From contig OMVN01000026.1 of NCBI GenBank assembly GCA_900314525.1, positions 1 to 58,684 on the forward strand: DNA of 58,684 nt, in the 5' to 3' direction. Shown in pieces: positions 55,705 to 58,684 of this stretch (positions within the stretch are counted from its first letter, which is position 1; each line of letters begins with the position of its first letter). The DNA is from an uncultured Eubacteriales bacterium (GTDB taxonomy: Bacteria > Bacillota > Clostridia > Lachnospirales > Lachnospiraceae). The translations under genes were made by a program, and so were the position numbers. The notes beneath the pieces are model-generated. The model did no database searches. It was not told the DNA's origin and saw nothing but the letters and a program-made list of their open reading frames with translations.

Positions 55705-55947
55705 TTGTTTAAAAAAAAGAATAAACTTTCTAATAGGGAATTATTAGAGGATTTTCGATGCTATCTTTCAGAGGAAGAACTGCTAAGGCTGGAAATAGAG
55801 GAAACTAAACTTGCTTTAGATGCGGCTTATTCTGTATGGCAGAACATAACTGAACCAGAACTTATTGACAGTGTAATTTATGAATTAAATTCCATTCAGT
55901 CAAAATATACTTTTCTGACAAAAAAATACAGAGAAATATCAGCGTAA
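55705..55947 (+). CDS. DUF2508 (YaaL-like) protein
   Basis: The 80-residue product starts at a TTG with GAGG eight bases upstream; the in-frame GTG three codons earlier overlaps that site. It has the DUF2508 pattern of a helical, charged protein: EEELLRLEIEETKLALDAAYSVWQN and an end like YTFLTKKYREI. In Bacillus the family member YaaL is near recR and bofA; here it is alone between the tad operon and the GH13-like gene. Confidence 0.75.
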   Translation: MFKKKNKLSNRELLEDFRCYLSEEELLRLEIEETKLALDAAYSVWQNITEPELIDSVIYELNSIQSKYTFLTKKYREISA

Positions 55948-55948
55948 A

Positions 55949-56045
55949 AAAATGACATCATCTGAAATGTAAATAATATGTTGTATCATTACTGGATATA
56001 TCCAGTAATGATGATGCATACATAACACTCAGATGATGTCATTTT
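55949..56045. terminator. Nested bidirectional hairpin
   Basis: The outer 17-bp stem is 55949-55965 with 56029-56045 (A4 at one end, T5 at the other). A separate inner 11-bp stem is 55986-55996 with 56001-56011. The outer stem begins directly at both stop codons, so it can end both convergent transcripts. Confidence 0.75.
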
Positions 56046-57739
56046 TATATTTCCTTCAAATAATAAAATCCTCTTCCAGGGACGACCGTCTTATTTATAT
56101 CTATCTTATTTCCCGTCATGAGATCTTCATATTCACTTTTGTTTTTTAATAACATAACTTTTTTATCATGTTCACTAAAGTTAAATAATCCTATAATCGT
56201 CTTCTCATTATATTTTCTCTCAATACCTATTATACTGTTATCACATGTATCAATTGTTTTAAAATCTGCAATATAATCAAATTCTTTATTGTTTCCCCTT
56301 ATATTTATTAGTTTTGCAAAATTTCTCATTAATTTTCCTTCAATTGTATTTTCATCAACAGCAAAAAATCTATCATTTTCTTTACTAATTTCGCCATTGT
56401 AATTATTAATTTTACCTATTTCATCACCACTTTTAATACATGGAACCCCTTTTAAAATAAATAAAAATGCATATAACATAGTAATGAAATCAACAGATTT
56501 TTCTATTTCACATTCATTCATTTCATTTATAGCCTTTTCCAATCCGCACATTGAAGAAGTAGTGCTTATTGTCCCGAAATTTCCATCATTTAGTTCTATG
56601 CTGCGTGCTCTGCTGTTACTGTATCCAGTTTTACCTTCAAAATATCTTTTCAGATAAATTTTATGCAGTTCTTCATTTATTCCATATTTTTTTAAAAAAC
56701 TATAATTCAATTTCCAGATTACTGGATTATTATCTAATATATAATTGAAAGCTGATATTTCTTTTTTACGTTCTATCTCATTTCTTAAAAGTTTTATATT
56801 TCTTGTGGCAACTGCATTCCAAATCACTTGTGTAAAATTATTATTTAACTGTATGTCGCACTCTTTTGTTTGTTTATCGTAATTACAGTAATCTGATTTA
56901 TTCTTTACTAATAAAATAACAGATGGAGCAGCAATTTCCAAAATTATTTTTATCATTCTCAGTATTCTATGGTAATCTGAATTAGTTTTATTTATTTCGA
57001 TTTCTTCTGGATTTTTTAAAATAATTCCATCTATTCCAAAATTTACGATATTAAGAATATCCGATATAATTCTATTAAACACCCTCGGATTATTATAGTT
57101 AAGTTCCCACATATTCTTATCAGGAGCAGTTCTTACATAGTTATTTTCATCTAACTTTAAATACGTTTTATGTATTTTACTAATTGAAATGTTATTATCA
57201 ATGATTTTGTCTTCATCATAGAAATAATACATATTTCTATATTCATTATCTCCTTGCCTTGCTCTATACGCACTTTCACTATTAGAATCGTCGTACTTTA
57301 TCTCATATTCAGTTAATATACTGATACCCTTTTTTTGATATTCTGATAATAAATTTTCCAGTCTATTATTTTTCAATGGTTGATATGAATGTATCTTATT
57401 ACTGTCTTTATAAAAATATTTCATATCAATTTTTGTTATTATCATATTAATATTTAAATTTAAAATATACTCATTTAACTCTTCTAATTCTTCATATTCT
57501 GTACTATCAAAAATAATTCCAATATTTTCTTTGTTTAGGAACCAATCGGGATTTATTTCTCGTTTTATATCTAGATTAATTAATTCTTTATTCCTATTGT
57601 CATAATAATTTTTTATATTAGAACATAATTCATATAACATTGACTCATTCTGATACAATTCTATATATAACCATTTTAATTCATCAAATTTCTTTTCAAA
57701 TCTTCTGCTGTATATTGCATCATAATACTCCTTATTCAT
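56045..57739 (-). CDS. GH13 amylosucrase-like protein without catalytic residues
   Basis: The 564-residue product follows the GH13_4 (amylosucrase-type) family along its length: the N-terminal FDELKWLYIELYQNE helix, DIKREINPDWF, RAPDKNMWELNYNNPRVFNRI, VIWNAVATRNIKLLRNE, STTSSMCGLEKAINE, and LKGVPCIKSGDEIGK. The catalytic motifs are all lost. Region II GIDGIILKN (235-243) has Ile240 for the Arg and Lys242 for the nucleophile Asp; region III VILLVKNKSDY has Asn280 for the acid Glu; region IV NYILDNNPV has Asn337 and Asn338 for the HD pair; region I also lacks DxxxNH. It is intact and AT-rich, so it is not an obvious decaying pseudogene. The function is unknown. Confidence 0.85.
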   Translation of the reverse strand: MNKEYYDAIYSRRFEKKFDELKWLYIELYQNESMLYELCSNIKNYYDNRNKELINLDIKREINPDWFLNKENIGIIFDSTEYEELEELNEYILNLNINMIITKIDMKYFYKDSNKIHSYQPLKNNRLENLLSEYQKKGISILTEYEIKYDDSNSESAYRARQGDNEYRNMYYFYDEDKIIDNNISISKIHKTYLKLDENNYVRTAPDKNMWELNYNNPRVFNRIISDILNIVNFGIDGIILKNPEEIEINKTNSDYHRILRMIKIILEIAAPSVILLVKNKSDYCNYDKQTKECDIQLNNNFTQVIWNAVATRNIKLLRNEIERKKEISAFNYILDNNPVIWKLNYSFLKKYGINEELHKIYLKRYFEGKTGYSNSRARSIELNDGNFGTISTTSSMCGLEKAINEMNECEIEKSVDFITMLYAFLFILKGVPCIKSGDEIGKINNYNGEISKENDRFFAVDENTIEGKLMRNFAKLINIRGNNKEFDYIADFKTIDTCDNSIIGIERKYNEKTIIGLFNFSEHDKKVMLLKNKSEYEDLMTGNKIDINKTVVPGRGFYYLKEI

Positions 57740-57900
57740 TTATGTGTTAAACCTCCAATATAATGTCATATTTTAGTATTCCATTTATGAGATTTTTTAT
57801 TCTAATAAAAATTATTTTTTATGCTGAAGTAGGAGACATCCTACTTGATTGTTTTCTTTATACATCTTCTCGAATATATTCTCGCTATTTCCTTACACAC
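57740..57900. other. AT-rich intergenic region
   Basis: The span between the GH13-like start and the tRNA terminator shows no ORF. On the minus strand it holds the 5' leader of the GH13-like gene, with GGAGG 12 bases before its ATG. A GTAGGAGACATCCTAC hairpin (about 57826-57841) is the only other structure I see. Confidence 0.4.
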
Positions 57901-57931
57901 AAAAAAAGCTACGATACAAATCGTAGCTTTT
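57901..57931 (-). terminator. Terminator of the rRNA-tRNA operon
   Basis: A perfect 12-bp stem AAAAGCTACGAT/ATCGTAGCTTTT (57904-57915 with 57920-57931) is followed by a T-run on the minus strand, right after the tRNA-Lys 3' end. Confidence 0.92.
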
Positions 57932-57934
57932 AAA

Positions 57935-58007
57935 TGAGACATCGGGGATTCGAACCCCGGACAACTTGATTAAAAGTCAAGTGCTCTACCACCTGAGCTA
58001 ATATCCC
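57935..58007 (-). tRNA. tRNA-Lys (anticodon TTT)
   Basis: Acceptor GGGATAT/ATGTCTC with discriminator A, anticodon loop CTTTTAA, T-arm CCGGG-TTCGAAT-CCCCG. No CCA is encoded. It is last in the cluster. Confidence 0.96.
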
Positions 58008-58033
58008 ATCTGTCTTCTATTTCTAGAAGAAAA

Positions 58034-58106
<73 letters not shown>

Positions 58107-58127
58107 TTATCTAAACCTTTTAGTGAG

Positions 58128-58201
<74 letters not shown>

Positions 58202-58219
58202 ATAATATTAAAACTTAAA

Positions 58220-58301
58220 TGGATGGAGGTGGATTCGAACCACCGAAGCAAGTTGCAGCAGATTTACAGTCTGTCCCCTTTGGCCACTCGGGAATCCATC
58301 C
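58220..58301 (-). tRNA. tRNA-Tyr (anticodon GTA)
   Basis: 82 nt, with a long variable arm. Acceptor GGATGGA/TCCATCC with discriminator A, anticodon loop CTGTAAA. Confidence 0.95.
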
Positions 58302-58306
58302 ATAAA

Positions 58307-58379
58307 AGCCGATGATCGGACTCGAACCGATAACCTGCTGATTACAAATCAGCTGCTCTGCCAATTGAGCCACATCGGC
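58307..58379 (-). tRNA. tRNA-Thr (anticodon TGT)
   Basis: Acceptor GCCGATG/CATCGGC, anticodon stem CTGAT/ATCAG with TGT, T-arm ATCGG-TTCGAGT-CCGAT. Confidence 0.96.
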
Positions 58380-58413
58380 ACATATAATGTACCAAATATA
58401 TTATACTATAAAA

Positions 58414-58486
58414 TGGGACCTACAGGGCTCGAACCTGTGACCCTCTGCTTGTAAGGCAGATGCTCTCCCAGCTGAGCTAAGATCCC
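58414..58486 (-). tRNA. tRNA-Val (anticodon TAC)
   Basis: Acceptor GGGATCT/AGGTCCC with discriminator A, anticodon loop CTTACAA, T-arm ACAGG-TTCGAGC-CCTGT. Confidence 0.96.
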
Positions 58487-58507
58487 ATAATTCATATGTT
58501 TTTTAAG

Positions 58508-58581
58508 CGACCCGAAAGGGGTTCGAACCCTTGACCTCCGCCGTGACAGGGCGGCGCTCTAACCAACTGAGCCACCGGGCC
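58508..58581 (-). tRNA. tRNA-Asp (anticodon GTC)
   Basis: Acceptor GGCCCGG/TCGGGTC with discriminator G, anticodon loop CTGTCAC, T-arm AAGGG-TTCGAAC-CCCTT. It is the tRNA nearest to the 23S rRNA. Confidence 0.96.
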
Positions 58582-58642
58582 ATTATTGTACCTTCAAAAC
58601 TACACATCAAATCATCTTTCAAAACATCTTCCCAAACCGTTA

Positions 58643-58684
58643 TTGGTTAAGCTTTCGACCTATTAGTATTGGTCAGCTGAGTAC
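58643..58684 (-). rRNA. 23S rRNA, 3' end (partial)
   Basis: The minus strand reads GTACTCAGCTGACCAATACT then AATAGGTCGAAAGCTTAACC, the conserved 3' end of 23S rRNA that pairs with its 5' end. The rest lies beyond the window. The 3' end is set at the equivalent of the E. coli end and may be off by a few bases. No 5S rRNA lies between it and tRNA-Asp (about 60 bp). Confidence 0.9.

Noticed and set aside
46000-57739. The AT-rich tad/GH13 block as a recent genomic island
   Set aside because: It is more AT-rich than the first 45 kb and lies next to a tRNA cluster, but I see no integrase, attachment repeat or mobile gene. Composition alone is not enough.

Overview
The window is a low-GC, Gram-positive clostridial chromosome segment. 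I infer a Lachnospiraceae member from the gene content and spacing: an F-type ATPase operon headed by sua5, a SipL-like SPOCS/LysM protein, MecA, DUF1858, DUF5702, DUF6382 and a clostridial 2[4Fe-4S] ferredoxin. Nothing looks like a prophage, insertion sequence or CRISPR array. Most genes are on the minus strand, which ends (at the right edge) in a tRNA cluster and the 3' end of a 23S rRNA.

Layout. 0.1-4.2 kb: small envelope and sporulation-type proteins (SipL-like, PrcB-like lipoprotein, SH3 protein, a disordered membrane protein). 4.3-14.0 kb: one long operon sua5 - LMW-phosphatase-like - rpiB - dCMP deaminase - atpZ - atpI - atpBEFHAGDC. 14.1-16.7 kb: CwlD-type amidase and a GH18/SH3 protein. 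16.7-17.1 kb: a probable free-standing structured RNA with its own strong promoter. 17.2-19.6 kb: mecA, DUF1858, ferredoxin, a MerR-like regulator. 19.7-25.8 kb: gdpP-rplI-dnaB, mscL, rpsF-ssb-rpsR, DUF951. 25.9-31.7 kb: a repeat-rich exported protein plus an MMPL transporter, divergent from a TetR repressor with paired operators. 31.9-40.8 kb: XRE regulator, tRNA-Cys, CvpA, DUF5711, an MPN-TM-LysM protein, a coiled-coil membrane protein, a PfoR-type EIIC, Sir2, pgi. 40.9-46.1 kb: TSCPD protein, murG, HIT, an orphan histidine kinase, rhomboid protease, CAP protein. 46.2-55.5 kb: a tad (Flp pilus) locus. 55.7-57.7 kb: DUF2508 and a catalytically dead GH13 protein. 57.9-58.7 kb: seven tRNAs and the 23S 3' end.

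Most unusual points. (1) In the tad locus three pseudopilin-like genes have no ATG/GTG/TTG at the expected start; each has a Shine-Dalgarno 7-8 nt before an in-frame ATA-AAA. tadB seems to start at ACG, and tadA follows the tadZ stop codon in frame with no recognisable start. (2) Three proteins keep a family fold but lack its active site: the YwlE/LMW-PTP homologue (Cys to Ser and Asp to Ser), the GH13 amylosucrase-like protein (catalytic residues of all four motifs gone), and a bacterial MPN domain without JAMM ligands fused to a membrane anchor and LysM. (3) A roughly 285-nt unassigned RNA candidate upstream of the GH18 gene. (4) A 14-codon ORF inside a structured leader before the TSCPD gene. 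All calls are by eye from sequence; no database or structure search was run.
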